A stretch of 44,138 bases of DNA, taken from contig NZ_CAMEFG010000030.1 in the NCBI RefSeq assembly GCF_945915435.1, positions 1 through 44,138 of the forward strand. The letters are read 5' to 3'. Position numbers and translations under genes: made by a program. Source of the DNA: an uncultured Paracoccus sp. Its GTDB lineage: Bacteria; Pseudomonadota; Alphaproteobacteria; Rhodobacterales; Rhodobacteraceae. Numbering within the stretch: position 1 is the first letter of the stretch; every line of letters begins with the position of its first letter. The notes below the pieces were generated by a model. It was given only the letters and a program-made list of their open reading frames with translations. It was not told where the DNA came from and ran no database searches. Shown here piece by piece: positions 28,771 to 40,041 of the stretch.

Positions 28771-28790
28771 GGGGCCGCAGACGCGGCCCC
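28771..28790. terminator. Bidirectional hairpin between the glycosyltransferase and gdhA
   Basis: GGGGCCGC and GCGGCCCC form a perfect eight-base-pair stem with a four-base loop in the 50 bases between two convergent genes, with A-rich sequence (GCAAA) on the left. It can end both transcripts. Confidence 0.75.
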
Positions 28791-28814
28791 CTGCCTGTCG
28801 GATCAGGCCGCCGG

Positions 28815-30412
<1,598 letters not shown>

Positions 30413-31543
30413 ATGAGCAAAGCGTTTTCCTTTTCGGTCGCGGCCACCGACGGCCCGGCCCGCACCGGCACCATCGCCACCCCGCGCGGCGAGATCCGCA
30501 CCCCCGCCTTCATGCCCGTGGGCACCGCCGCCACGGTCAAGGCCATGCTGCCCGAATCCGTGCGCGCCACGGGGGCGGATATCTTGCTGGGCAATACCTA
30601 TCACCTGATGCTGCGGCCGGGGGCCGAGCGGATCGCGCGGCTTGGGGGGTTGCACCGTTTCATGAACTGGGAACGGCCCATCCTGACCGATTCGGGCGGG
30701 TTCCAGGTGATGAGCCTGGCCGGCCTGCGCAAGCTGACCGAAGAGGGGGTGACGTTTTCCAGCCATATCGACGGCTCGCGCCATGTGCTGACGCCCGAGC
30801 GCAGCATGGAGATCCAGCGGCTGCTGGGTTCGGATATCGTCATGGCCTTTGACGAATGCCCCGCCCTGCCCGCGGGCGAGGAAGAGGTCGCGCGTTCGAT
30901 GCGCATGTCGATGCGTTGGGCACAGCGGTCGCGGGACGCCTTCGGCGACCGGCCCGGTCATGCGCTGTTCGGCATCATGCAGGGCGGCGTCACCCGCGAA
31001 TTGCGCGAGGAAAGCGCCGGGGCGCTGAAGGCCATCGGTTTCGAGGGCTATGCCATCGGCGGCCTTGCCGTCGGCGAGGGGCAGGAGGCGATGTTCGGCG
31101 TCCTGGACTATGCGCCCGGTTTCCTGCCTGCGGACAGGCCGCGTTACCTGATGGGCGTGGGCAAGCCCGACGATATCGTGGGCGCCGTGCAGCGCGGGGT
31201 GGACATGATGGATTGCGTCCTGCCCTCGCGTTCGGGGCGGACGGGGCAGGCCTGGACCCGGCGCGGGCAGGTCAACATCAAGAACGCGCGCCATGCCGAC
31301 GATCCGCGCCCCCTGGACGAGGATTGCACCTGTCCCGCCTGCCGGGGCTACAGCCGGGCCTATCTGCATCACGTCTTTCGCGCGGGCGAGATGATTTCCG
31401 GGATGCTGCTGACCTGGCACAACCTGCATTATTTCCAGGAGTTGATGGCCGGGCTGCGCGACGCCATCGCAGCGGGGCGGCTGGAGCGGTTCGTGGCCGA
31501 ATTCCACGCCCTGCGCGATGAGGGCGATATTGCACCCATGTGA
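30413..31543 (+). CDS. tgt: Queuine tRNA-ribosyltransferase
   Basis: A 376-residue bacterial TGT that swaps guanine 34 for preQ1 in tRNAs with GUN anticodons (Asp, Asn, His, Tyr). Marks: [25 protein letters not shown] with the general-base Asp93, the substrate loop [12 protein letters not shown], the nucleophile region [11 protein letters not shown] near residue 265, and the zinc site [16 protein letters not shown]. The start at 30413 ([14 protein letters not shown]) fits homologues; the longer upstream frame is unlikely. The ribosome binding site is weak. queA is not in the window. Confidence 0.95.
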   Translation: MSKAFSFSVAATDGPARTGTIATPRGEIRTPAFMPVGTAATVKAMLPESVRATGADILLGNTYHLMLRPGAERIARLGGLHRFMNWERPILTDSGGFQVMSLAGLRKLTEEGVTFSSHIDGSRHVLTPERSMEIQRLLGSDIVMAFDECPALPAGEEEVARSMRMSMRWAQRSRDAFGDRPGHALFGIMQGGVTRELREESAGALKAIGFEGYAIGGLAVGEGQEAMFGVLDYAPGFLPADRPRYLMGVGKPDDIVGAVQRGVDMMDCVLPSRSGRTGQAWTRRGQVNIKNARHADDPRPLDEDCTCPACRGYSRAYLHHVFRAGEMISGMLLTWHNLHYFQELMAGLRDAIAAGRLERFVAEFHALRDEGDIAPM

Positions 31544-31776
31544 CCGGGTGCGGGCCGGGGATCGACGGGGATTTTCCGATTTCCGTAACGTCGCGGGGTA
31601 TTTGTCCGTTTGTGCCCGGCGCGAAATATGGCAAGAATTCGGTTGCTGCCGCCCGGCAGGCTTTGGCGGAGATGGTTCGAATTGTAACGAATCTTTTGGA
31701 ACAGCAGGTTTGCAAAGGCGCGCTCGGCTGGGTAGGCACTAGCGAAGATGAGACGCCAGGTTAAGGTCAGTTGCGG

Positions 31777-32955
31777 ATGCCCGCGAAAGAAGTGAAAACG
31801 ATCAAGACGACGCCGGAACTGGCAGAGTTCTGCGACATCGCCAAGACGCGCCCCTATGTTACGCTGGACACGGAGTTCCTGCGGGAGCGCAGTTATTATT
31901 CGCGCCTGTGCCTGATCCAGGCCGCGCTGCCCGCCCCCGGACGGGACCAGCCGGGCGAGGCGGTGCTGATCGACCCGATCGCGGGCGATCTGTCGCTTGA
32001 ACCGCTTTACGACCTGTTTCGTCACCGCCCGACGGTGAAGGTCTTTCACGCCGCGCGGCAGGACCTGGAGATTTTTTATCACGATGCCGGGGTCCTGCCC
32101 CAGCCGCTGTTCGACACGCAGATCGCCGCGATGGTCTGCGGTTTCGGCGAGCAGGTCAGCTACGAGACGCTGGTCAAGCGGATCGCGCGGGCGCCGCTGG
32201 ACAAGTCCTCGCGCTTTACCGACTGGTCGCGCAGGCCGCTGTCTTCGGATCAGGCGCAATATGCGCTGGCGGATGTGACCTGGTTGCGCCAGATCTACGA
32301 ACACCTGTCGGGCCGGCTTGAAAAGACCGGCCGGGCGCCTTGGGTCGAGGAAGAGGTGGACGTGCTGCTGACGCCTTCGACCTATGTGACGCGGCCCGAA
32401 GACGCATGGCAGCGGGTGCGGACGCGCTCCGGCTCGCCCCGCTTCCTGGCGGTGGTGCGGGAACTGGCGCGGTTTCGCGAAAACTATGCCCAGACCCGCG
32501 ACGTGCCGCGTTCGCGCGTCTTCAAGGACGATGCGCTGATCGAACTGGCCTCGACCCGTCCGCAGAGCGAGGCGGATCTGGGCAAGTCGCGCCTGCTGCT
32601 GCGCGAAGCGCGCAAGGGCGATATCGCCACCGGCATCCTTGCCGCCGTGAAGCAGGGGATGGAGACGTCGGACCTGCCCAAGCCCGCGCAGGACGAGCCG
32701 GGCCGGGTCGGCAACCCCGCGCTGTCGGAGCTGCTGCGGGTGCTGCTGAAGGCGAAGTCCGATCAGGCCAATGTCGCGGCCAAGCTGATCGCGTCCTCGT
32801 CCGATCTGGATGCCATTGCCTCGGGCGCACGCGATCTGCCCGCGCTGTCGGGCTGGCGGGCCGAGGTCTTCGGCAAGGACGCGCTGCGCCTGGCAAGGGG
32901 CGAGATCGCGCTGTCGGCGGATAGCGGCAACGTCAAGATCGTGGAAGTTGGCTGA
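31777..32955 (+). CDS. rnd: Ribonuclease D
   Basis: A 392-residue 3'-5' exoribonuclease of the DEDD family that trims tRNA precursors. The acidic residues lie in LDTEFLRERSYY (Asp31, Glu33), HAARQDLE and YALADVTWL. An HRDC domain follows (about 205-290), with RFLAVVRELARFRENYAQ and VFKDDALIELASTRP. The start at 31777 (MPAKEVKTIKTTPEL) has AAGG ten bases upstream; a TTG two codons earlier is possible. A 233-base gap separates it from tgt, and the next gene starts two bases after its stop. Confidence 0.93.
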   Translation: MPAKEVKTIKTTPELAEFCDIAKTRPYVTLDTEFLRERSYYSRLCLIQAALPAPGRDQPGEAVLIDPIAGDLSLEPLYDLFRHRPTVKVFHAARQDLEIFYHDAGVLPQPLFDTQIAAMVCGFGEQVSYETLVKRIARAPLDKSSRFTDWSRRPLSSDQAQYALADVTWLRQIYEHLSGRLEKTGRAPWVEEEVDVLLTPSTYVTRPEDAWQRVRTRSGSPRFLAVVRELARFRENYAQTRDVPRSRVFKDDALIELASTRPQSEADLGKSRLLLREARKGDIATGILAAVKQGMETSDLPKPAQDEPGRVGNPALSELLRVLLKAKSDQANVAAKLIASSSDLDAIASGARDLPALSGWRAEVFGKDALRLARGEIALSADSGNVKIVEVG

Positions 32956-32957
32956 TC

Positions 32958-33947
32958 ATGCATGTGACCCTTGGCCCCCCGACCGCCGAAGATACGCTGG
33001 CGATCTCGGTCGCGATGATGGACCCGCAGGTTTCAGGCTGGCTGCATCGCTTTCCCTATCCCTATGACGGGGCGGCGAAGGGGCAGGACGGGGCCATCAA
33101 TGCCGTCACCAACAACTGGGCCGTGCGCGTCGATGGGCAATTCGCGGGCATGGTGCTGGCCACGCCGGAACTGGGTTGTTGGGTGCATCCGCGATTCCAG
33201 GGCAGCGGGATCGCCACGCGCGCCGCGATCCTGGCCCTGTCGCGGTTGTTCGCCGCCGGTGCGCAACAGGCCCATGCGCGCTACCTGCCCGAAAACTATG
33301 CGATGAAGGCGATCCTGGACCGGCTTGGCTTCCGGCCCGATACGATCAGCGACGTTTCCAGTTCGCTGACCCGCCCGGACATGGGCCTGCTGCGGCTGAC
33401 CCGCGCGGATTTCGCCAAGGCTCAGCCCTTCCAGGTGCAGACCGAGCGGTTGCGGATCAGCCCGATTCGCCGGGCCGACTGGAATTTCGTCTACGATATC
33501 GCGGCACGGCGCGGGGTCGCACCCGATCTGCCTAACTTCCGTCCGGGGATGAGCGTCGAGGAATTTCACGGATCGCTGCCCCAGTTCACCGGCGTGCCGC
33601 CCTTCTGGTGCAAGATCCGTTTGCAGGACCGGATCGTCGGGGCGGTCGGGCTGGACCTGCGCCCCTTGACGGGCGCGGCGCCGGGTGGCGGCAAGGCGCT
33701 GTTGCTGGGCGGTTTCCTCGATTCGACCGTGCAGGGTCTGGGTATCGCCTCCGAGGCGCTTGGCGCCTTTCTGCAAGAGCTGTGCGACCGATACGCCGTC
33801 GATGCGGTCCATGCCGAGATCTTTGCCGATGCAGAGCCTGTCGGCGGCCTGCTGAAGAAGATCGGATTCGTGCTGGAAGACGAATGGCTGATGCTGGCCA
33901 CATCCGTGCGCAGCGGGCCGGGGCATCGCTACGCGCGGCGATTCTGA
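32958..33947 (+). CDS. Protein with two GNAT acetyltransferase domains
   Basis: A 329-residue protein made of two GNAT-like halves. The first (about 1-150) has CWVHPRFQGSGIATRAAIL as its acetyl-CoA loop; the second (about 155-329) has GGFLDSTVQGLGIASEALG and resembles RimJ/RimL-type enzymes (TERLRISPIRRADWNFVYDI). Both halves keep the Gly-rich Q/R-G-x-G-x-A/G turn, so both could bind acetyl-CoA. No target is known. It begins two bases after rnd, suggesting one transcript, and is convergent with hisE (nine-base gap). Confidence 0.8.
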   Translation: MHVTLGPPTAEDTLAISVAMMDPQVSGWLHRFPYPYDGAAKGQDGAINAVTNNWAVRVDGQFAGMVLATPELGCWVHPRFQGSGIATRAAILALSRLFAAGAQQAHARYLPENYAMKAILDRLGFRPDTISDVSSSLTRPDMGLLRLTRADFAKAQPFQVQTERLRISPIRRADWNFVYDIAARRGVAPDLPNFRPGMSVEEFHGSLPQFTGVPPFWCKIRLQDRIVGAVGLDLRPLTGAAPGGGKALLLGGFLDSTVQGLGIASEALGAFLQELCDRYAVDAVHAEIFADAEPVGGLLKKIGFVLEDEWLMLATSVRSGPGHRYARRF

Positions 33948-33956
33948 GCAAGGCCG

Positions 33957-34264
33957 TCAGCCGCGCGACGCCTTTTCGGCGATGCCGGACTGCCCTTCGC
34001 GCCGTTCCAGTTCCGCCAGCACATCGGCCAGCGACAGATCGCGCGCGGCCAGCATGACCAGCAGGTGATACAGCACGTCAGCCGCTTCGTCGGCCAGACG
34101 GGCGCGGTCGCCCTTCACGGCCTCGATGATCGCCTCGACGGCTTCCTCGCCGAATTTCTCGGCGCATTTCTCGGGGCCTTTCGCCAGAAGCTGGGCGGTC
34201 CAGCTATCAGAGGGGTCCGCGCCCTTGCGGGCGGCGATGGTGGCGTCCAGACGGGTCAGCGCGT

Positions 34265-34268
<4 letters not shown>
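33957..34268 (-). CDS. hisE: Phosphoribosyl-ATP diphosphatase
   Basis: A 103-residue all-helical MazG-like enzyme, step two of histidine synthesis, not fused to HisI. The metal-binding acidic pattern appears in [14 protein letters not shown] and [17 protein letters not shown]. Its ATG overlaps the hisF stop by four bases (ATGA), so hisF-hisE is a coupled pair. The start at 34268 is the family start ([16 protein letters not shown]). Confidence 0.95.
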
Positions 34269-35026
<758 letters not shown>

Positions 35027-35092
35027 GGCGGACTCCTGTCGCCAAGGGTTTAACCGTTCGGACCTGCGGGGGGAAGGGGCCGCCTGCCCCGA

Positions 35093-36151
35093 TCATTCCG
35101 CGTCCCAGGCCAGCATTCCCGCCACGTCGCAACTGTCGCGGTGGCCGACGTTTTCCAGGTCGCGGTCGATGAATTCCTGCGCGGCCTCGCGGCCGGCGGC
35201 ATGCAGTTCCGCGACCAGCCCAGGTCCCGGCACAATCTTGCTGGATCCCGCCAGCCCGGCCATCAGGTCGTCGTTGCGGATCATGTGGACCAGCACGTTC
35301 TTCATCGCGCGGCCCGACAGGCGATCCTCGTCGAACAGGCGCTTGACAAAACGGATCGCGCGCAACTCGCCCAAAAGGGCGGCGTTGAAGCTGATTTCGT
35401 TGATGCGGTCCTCGATCTCGACGGGCAGGCGCGGAACGCCGTCCTTGATCATCGGGTTGATGTTCACGATCACGATGTCGCGCGGCAGGGCGGGGTCGTA
35501 AAGCGGAAACAGCGCCGGGTTGCCGCTGTAGCCGCCATCCCAATAGGCTTCGGTCCGGCCGGTGCGCGGGTCGGTGATCTCGACCGCCTTGAAGACCGTG
35601 GGCAGGCAGGCCGAGGCCATGATCGTCTCGGGCGTCACCTCGCCATTGGCGAAGATGCGGATGCGCCCGGTGCGCACATTGGTGGCCGAGACGAAAAGCT
35701 GCGGTCCCCCGGCGCCGTTCAGTGCCGCATGGGGCATCCCCGCGATGATCGAGGCCAGCGGGTTCCTGTAAAGCACCCCGAAGTCGTAGGGGCTGACGAA
35801 ACGGCCCATCGTCTCGAACCAGGTCAGTGGCGACATGGCATGGGTCAGGCGCTGCATGAAATGGGGCGCGGGGATCATGCTGCTCAGCCAGCGCGACATC
35901 AGGCTGTTGCTGACCTTTCCGATCCGCGACCAGACATGGTCGAGGTTCCGCCTGGCCGCCGCCCTGCCCTCGGGTCCCGGCGCCGAGGCCAGCCCCGCCT
36001 TCAGCGCCGCCCCGTTCAGCGCCCCGGCCGAGGTGCCGCTGATGGCGGCGATCTCGATTTCGTCCTCTTGCAGCAAGCGGTCGATCACGCCCCATGAAAA
36101 GGCGCCATGCGCGCCCCCGCCCTGCAATGCCAGATTGATTCGCTTGACCAT
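35093..36151 (-). CDS. Patatin-like phospholipase family protein
   Basis: A 352-residue serine hydrolase with the patatin fold, expected to cleave acyl chains from lipids. The oxyanion loop GGGAHGAFSWG, the nucleophile GTSAGALNG (Ser near residue 41) and the DGGYSGN Asp of the catalytic dyad are all intact. There is no signal peptide, so it is probably cytoplasmic or membrane-peripheral. The start at 36151 (MVKRINLALQGGG) is preferred over an in-frame upstream start at 36205. It follows prfB on the same strand after 78 bases and precedes hisF by 66. Confidence 0.88.
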   Translation of the reverse strand: MVKRINLALQGGGAHGAFSWGVIDRLLQEDEIEIAAISGTSAGALNGAALKAGLASAPGPEGRAAARRNLDHVWSRIGKVSNSLMSRWLSSMIPAPHFMQRLTHAMSPLTWFETMGRFVSPYDFGVLYRNPLASIIAGMPHAALNGAGGPQLFVSATNVRTGRIRIFANGEVTPETIMASACLPTVFKAVEITDPRTGRTEAYWDGGYSGNPALFPLYDPALPRDIVIVNINPMIKDGVPRLPVEIEDRINEISFNAALLGELRAIRFVKRLFDEDRLSGRAMKNVLVHMIRNDDLMAGLAGSSKIVPGPGLVAELHAAGREAAQEFIDRDLENVGHRDSCDVAGMLAWDAE

Positions 36152-36229
36152 GTCCCGTTCCGGATTCCGCCCCCCGATCAGGCGCGATTCGGACCGGACG
36201 CGCAAGGGGCGAAACCGCGGCGGGCGGGA

Positions 36230-37357
36230 TCAGTCCTCGGCGTTGGCCTCGGCCCGCGACTTGCCGGATACGTCCATCGCAAGCGTCGCGGCCATGAAGG
36301 CGTCCAGGTCGCCGTCCAGAACCCCCTGCGTGTCCGAGGTCTCATGCGCCGTGCGCAGGTCCTTGACCATCTGATAGGGTTGCAGGACGTAGGAACGGAT
36401 CTGGTTGCCCCAACCGGCTTCGCCCTTGGCCTCATGCTGGGCGTTGATTTCGGCGTGGCGGCGCTCCAGCTCCATCTGATACAGACGCGATTTCAGCGCG
36501 GCCATCGCATTGGCGCGGTTCTGGTGCTGCGACTTTTCCGAACTGGTGACGACGATCCCGGTCGGCAGGTGGGTGATCCTGACCGCCGAATCGGTGGTGT
36601 TGACGTGCTGGCCCCCCGCCCCGGACGACCGATAGGTGTCGATGCGGATTTCATTGTCGGGAATGCTGATCTCGATACTGTCGTCCACCACCGGATAGAC
36701 CCACACCGAACTGAAGGACGTGTGGCGCCGCGCGGCGCTGTCATAGGGGCTGATGCGCACCAGACGATGCACGCCCGATTCCGATTTCAGCCAGCCATAG
36801 GCGTTGGGACCGCTGATCTTGTAGGCGGCGGAACGGATGCCCGCCTCTTCGCCCGGCGTTTCGGATTGCAGCTCGACCGTATAGCCCTTCTTCTCGGCCC
36901 AGCGGGTATACATCCGCGCGAGCATGCTGGCCCAGTCGGCGCTTTCCGTGCCGCCCGCGCCCGCGTGGATTTCAAGGAAGGTGTCGTTGCCGTCGGCCTC
37001 GCCGTTCAGCAGGGCCTCCAGTTCCTTTTGCGCGGCAAGGGCGGCAAGGGTTTTCAGCGTGGTCTCGGCCTCGGCCACCACTTCGATGTCGCCCTCGGCC
37101 TCGGCCATCTCGATCAGGTCGATATTGTCGCCCAGTTCCGTCTCGATCCGGCGATAGGTCTCGACCGCGTCGGACAGCATCTGGCGGTCGCGCATCAGCT
37201 TTTGCGCGCGGGCCGGATCGGACCACAGGTCGCCGTCCTCGATCATGGCGTTCATTTCTTCCAGGCGGTGCGGCGCGGTGTCCCAATCCATGCGCTGCGC
37301 CAGCAGCCGCAGCGATTTGCGGATGTTTTCGATGGTCGCCTGGGTTTCCGCGCGCAT
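36230..37357 (-). CDS. prfB: Peptide chain release factor 2
   Basis: A 375-residue release factor reading UAA and UGA. The GGQ loop is SSGAGGQHVNTTDSAVRI. The codon-recognition tripeptide region reads HRLVRISPYDSAARRHTSF, with SPY in place of the E. coli SPF, which I believe is common in alphaproteobacteria. The gene is one uninterrupted frame, so the E. coli-style programmed +1 frameshift is absent. AAGGA lies nine bases before the ATG at 37357. It is downstream of mrcA on the same strand, with a hairpin between. Confidence 0.97.
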   Translation of the reverse strand: MRAETQATIENIRKSLRLLAQRMDWDTAPHRLEEMNAMIEDGDLWSDPARAQKLMRDRQMLSDAVETYRRIETELGDNIDLIEMAEAEGDIEVVAEAETTLKTLAALAAQKELEALLNGEADGNDTFLEIHAGAGGTESADWASMLARMYTRWAEKKGYTVELQSETPGEEAGIRSAAYKISGPNAYGWLKSESGVHRLVRISPYDSAARRHTSFSSVWVYPVVDDSIEISIPDNEIRIDTYRSSGAGGQHVNTTDSAVRITHLPTGIVVTSSEKSQHQNRANAMAALKSRLYQMELERRHAEINAQHEAKGEAGWGNQIRSYVLQPYQMVKDLRTAHETSDTQGVLDGDLDAFMAATLAMDVSGKSRAEANAED

Positions 37358-37402
37358 GATCGTCGTCCTTCGTAATCAGGGGTGCAGAGATAACGGCTGC
37401 GC

Positions 37403-37430
37403 GGCGCGGGGGCAAGAACCCTGCCGCGCC
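37403..37430 (-). terminator. Hairpin between mrcA and prfB
   Basis: GGCGCGG (37403-37409) pairs with CCGCGCC (37424-37430), extended inward by GGG and CCC. It lies between the mrcA stop and the prfB start on the minus strand, without a T run, so it may only weaken read-through into prfB. Confidence 0.5.
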
Positions 37431-37431
37431 C

Positions 37432-39972
37432 CTAGTAAAGCCCGCCCGAGGACAGCGTGCCGAAATCGGCCTGGCGCGGAATGACCCGCTGCTGCCCGGT
37501 CGAGGTCGTCACCGCCTGCCCGCCCCCGTCGCCGCGCGAATAAAGCGGCAGCGTATCGGGGTCCAGCCGGTCCCAGCCGCCGTCGATATAGTCGCGCGTC
37601 GGGTCCCAGCCGTCGCGGAAGAATTCGGCGATCACGTTCGGCCCCTTGGCGTCGGGACCAAGGCGCTGGCCGGTGAAGCGGTCGATATTGGCGAAATGGC
37701 CGCCCGGCGGGACCTTGAAGGGCGTGCCGCCGTATTCGCGGACGGCCTGCTGCATGAACTCCTGGAACACCGGCACGCAAAGGGTGCCGCCGAAGGCGCC
37801 GGGTCCAAGGCTGCGCGGCTGGTCGTGGCCCAGGTAGCAGCCGGCGACGATATTGCTGGTATAGCCGATGAACCACACGTCCTTGGCATCGTTCGTCGTG
37901 CCGGTCTTGCCTGCCACCGGCACCGGCAGATCGACTCCCCGGCCCGAGCCGCGCCGGACCACCCCCTCCATCATCGAGGTGATCTGATAGGCGGTGATCG
38001 CATCCATCACCCTTTCGCGGTCCGAGTTGATGACGGGACCGGCGCCCGCGGGCCAGTTGGCCTGGCCGCAGGTCGCGCAAGCGCGCTGGTCGTGGCGGTA
38101 GACGGTGCGGCCCCGGCGGTCCTGGACGCGATCGACCAGCGTCGGCTCGACCCGTTCGCCGCCATTGGCGAACATCGCATAGGCGGCGACCATCTTCAGC
38201 AACGTGGTTTCCTGCGCGCCCAGGCTGTTGGCAAGGAAGTTGCCCAGGTCATCGTAAACCCCGAATTTCTCGGCATATTCACCCACACGCTCCATCCCGA
38301 TATCCTGCGCGATGCGGATGGTCATCAGGTTGCGCGACTGCTCGATCCCGGTGCGCAGCGGCGTCGGGCCGTAGAAGCGGCCGCTGGCGTTCTTGGGCGT
38401 CCACAGCCCTTGCGGCGTGTTCACGATGATCGGTTCGTCCACGACGATGGTGGCGGGGGAATAGCCGTTGTCCAGCGCGGCGGCATAGACGAAGGGCTTG
38501 AAGCTGGATCCCGGCTGCCGCATCGCCTGCGTCGCCCGGTTGAAGACCGAGGACTGGTAGGAAAAGCCCCCCTGCATCGCCAGGACGCGGCCCGTGTTGA
38601 CATCCATCGCGGTAAAGCCGCCCTGCACCTCGGGCACCTGCCGCAGGGTCCAGCGGATAAAGCTGCCGTCGCTGTCGCTGGTCATCCGGCGCACCAGCAC
38701 CACGTCGCCGGCCTCGAGCAGGTCCGAGGCGACGCGCGCTTGCGGCCCAAGCCGCCCGTTCGCCTGCCGCTTGCGCGCCCATTGCACGTCCCGGGCGGGG
38801 ATCCAGTGGCCGTCCTCGTCCTCATCCACGCCCTCGATCCCGATGCGGGCGTCGTTTTCGCCAAGCGACAGCACGACGGCGGCATGCCAGCCAGGAATGT
38901 CGCGCGGCACGGTGGCCTCGCGCAGGGCGGCGCGCCATTGACCTTCGCTGGCCAGTTCATCGGGCGCGATGGTCTGGCGGGTGCCGCGCCAGACGCCCTG
39001 GCTGCGGTCGTAGCGTTCCAGCGCCGTCTGCAAGGCTTTGGCCGCGATCACCTGCAAATCGGCATCGACCGTGGCGCGGATGGACAGGCCGCCACCGAAG
39101 AATTCCTCGTTCCCGAATTCGCGCGAAAGCTGACGGCGGATTTCGTCGGTGAAATAGTCGCGCGGGGGCAGGCTTTGGGCAAAGGACGGAAAGTCGCCGT
39201 TCTGGACCGAGCGCAGGGGCCTTGCCTGTTCGGCCTCCATCGTCTCGCGGTCGATATGGCCGTTCTGGAACATCTCTCCCAGGATCCAGTTGCGGCGTTG
39301 CGTGACCCGCTCCTTTTCGCGAACGGGATGGTAGCGGCCCGGCGCCTGCGGCATCGCTGCCAGCGTCGCGGCCTCGTGCGGGGCAAGTTCGGTCAGGCCC
39401 TTGTTGAAATAGACCTGCGCGGCGGCGGCCACGCCGAAGCTGTTCTGACCCAGGAAGATCTCGTTCAGGTAAAGTTCCAGGATCTGGTCCTTGGACAGCG
39501 CCGCCTCGACGCGGGTGGACAGGATCAGTTCCTTGATCTTGCGTTCGGCGCTGCGATCCGCCGACAGCAGGAAGTTCTTCATCACCTGCTGCGAGATGGT
39601 CGAGGCCCCGCGCAGCGGCGCCCCGCCGATCACCGCATCGCGCACCGCGGCCCCGATGGCGCGGACATCGAAACCGGGGTGGCTGTAGAAATGCTTGTCC
39701 TCGGCGCTGATGAAGGCGTGTTTCACCAGGTCGGGAATTTCGTCGATGGGCACGAAGATGCGCCGCTCTTCGGCGAATTCGTCGATCAGGTTGCCCTCGC
39801 CCGAATAGATGCGGCTGATCGTCTTGGGCGCGTATTGGGCAAGCTGGTCATGGCTGGGCAGGTCTTGCGAATAGATCCACAGCACGCCGCCCACGGTCGC
39901 CATGCCGAAAAGCGCCGCCAGCGCGAACCATGAAAAAAAAGCGCCGATAAAGGACAGGACGAAACGCAGCAA
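37432..39972 (-). CDS. mrcA: Penicillin-binding protein 1A
   Basis: An 846-residue class A PBP, bifunctional in peptidoglycan synthesis. One membrane anchor near the N-terminus (FVLSFIGAFFSWFALAALFG) is followed by the glycosyltransferase domain with catalytic Glu91 in SAEDKHFYSHPGFD. An OB-like insertion comes next, then the transpeptidase with SSFK (Ser489, Lys492), EQSRN and KTG at about 689-691 in AGKTGTTND. The best start is TTG at 39972, with GGAAGG seven bases upstream, giving MLRFVLSFIG; another TTG at 40029 lacks this. It follows amiC on the same strand. Confidence 0.95.
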   Translation of the reverse strand: MLRFVLSFIGAFFSWFALAALFGMATVGGVLWIYSQDLPSHDQLAQYAPKTISRIYSGEGNLIDEFAEERRIFVPIDEIPDLVKHAFISAEDKHFYSHPGFDVRAIGAAVRDAVIGGAPLRGASTISQQVMKNFLLSADRSAERKIKELILSTRVEAALSKDQILELYLNEIFLGQNSFGVAAAAQVYFNKGLTELAPHEAATLAAMPQAPGRYHPVREKERVTQRRNWILGEMFQNGHIDRETMEAEQARPLRSVQNGDFPSFAQSLPPRDYFTDEIRRQLSREFGNEEFFGGGLSIRATVDADLQVIAAKALQTALERYDRSQGVWRGTRQTIAPDELASEGQWRAALREATVPRDIPGWHAAVVLSLGENDARIGIEGVDEDEDGHWIPARDVQWARKRQANGRLGPQARVASDLLEAGDVVLVRRMTSDSDGSFIRWTLRQVPEVQGGFTAMDVNTGRVLAMQGGFSYQSSVFNRATQAMRQPGSSFKPFVYAAALDNGYSPATIVVDEPIIVNTPQGLWTPKNASGRFYGPTPLRTGIEQSRNLMTIRIAQDIGMERVGEYAEKFGVYDDLGNFLANSLGAQETTLLKMVAAYAMFANGGERVEPTLVDRVQDRRGRTVYRHDQRACATCGQANWPAGAGPVINSDRERVMDAITAYQITSMMEGVVRRGSGRGVDLPVPVAGKTGTTNDAKDVWFIGYTSNIVAGCYLGHDQPRSLGPGAFGGTLCVPVFQEFMQQAVREYGGTPFKVPPGGHFANIDRFTGQRLGPDAKGPNVIAEFFRDGWDPTRDYIDGGWDRLDPDTLPLYSRGDGGGQAVTTSTGQQRVIPRQADFGTLSSGGLY

Positions 39973-40041
39973 CTGGGGGCCTTCCGGTTTTTCTGGGCCT
40001 GTATAAGGGCCGCGCGCGGCGGCTGTCAAAACAACCTTGCG

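Noticed and set aside
36230..37357. Possible programmed frameshift or abnormal codon-reading motif in prfB
   Set aside because: The gene is a single intact frame, and SPY instead of SPF is, to my knowledge, ordinary in alphaproteobacterial RF2.
37696..39933. Plus-strand frame of 745 codons opposite mrcA
   Set aside because: Antisense shadow of a confirmed penicillin-binding protein; no domain or ribosome binding site.
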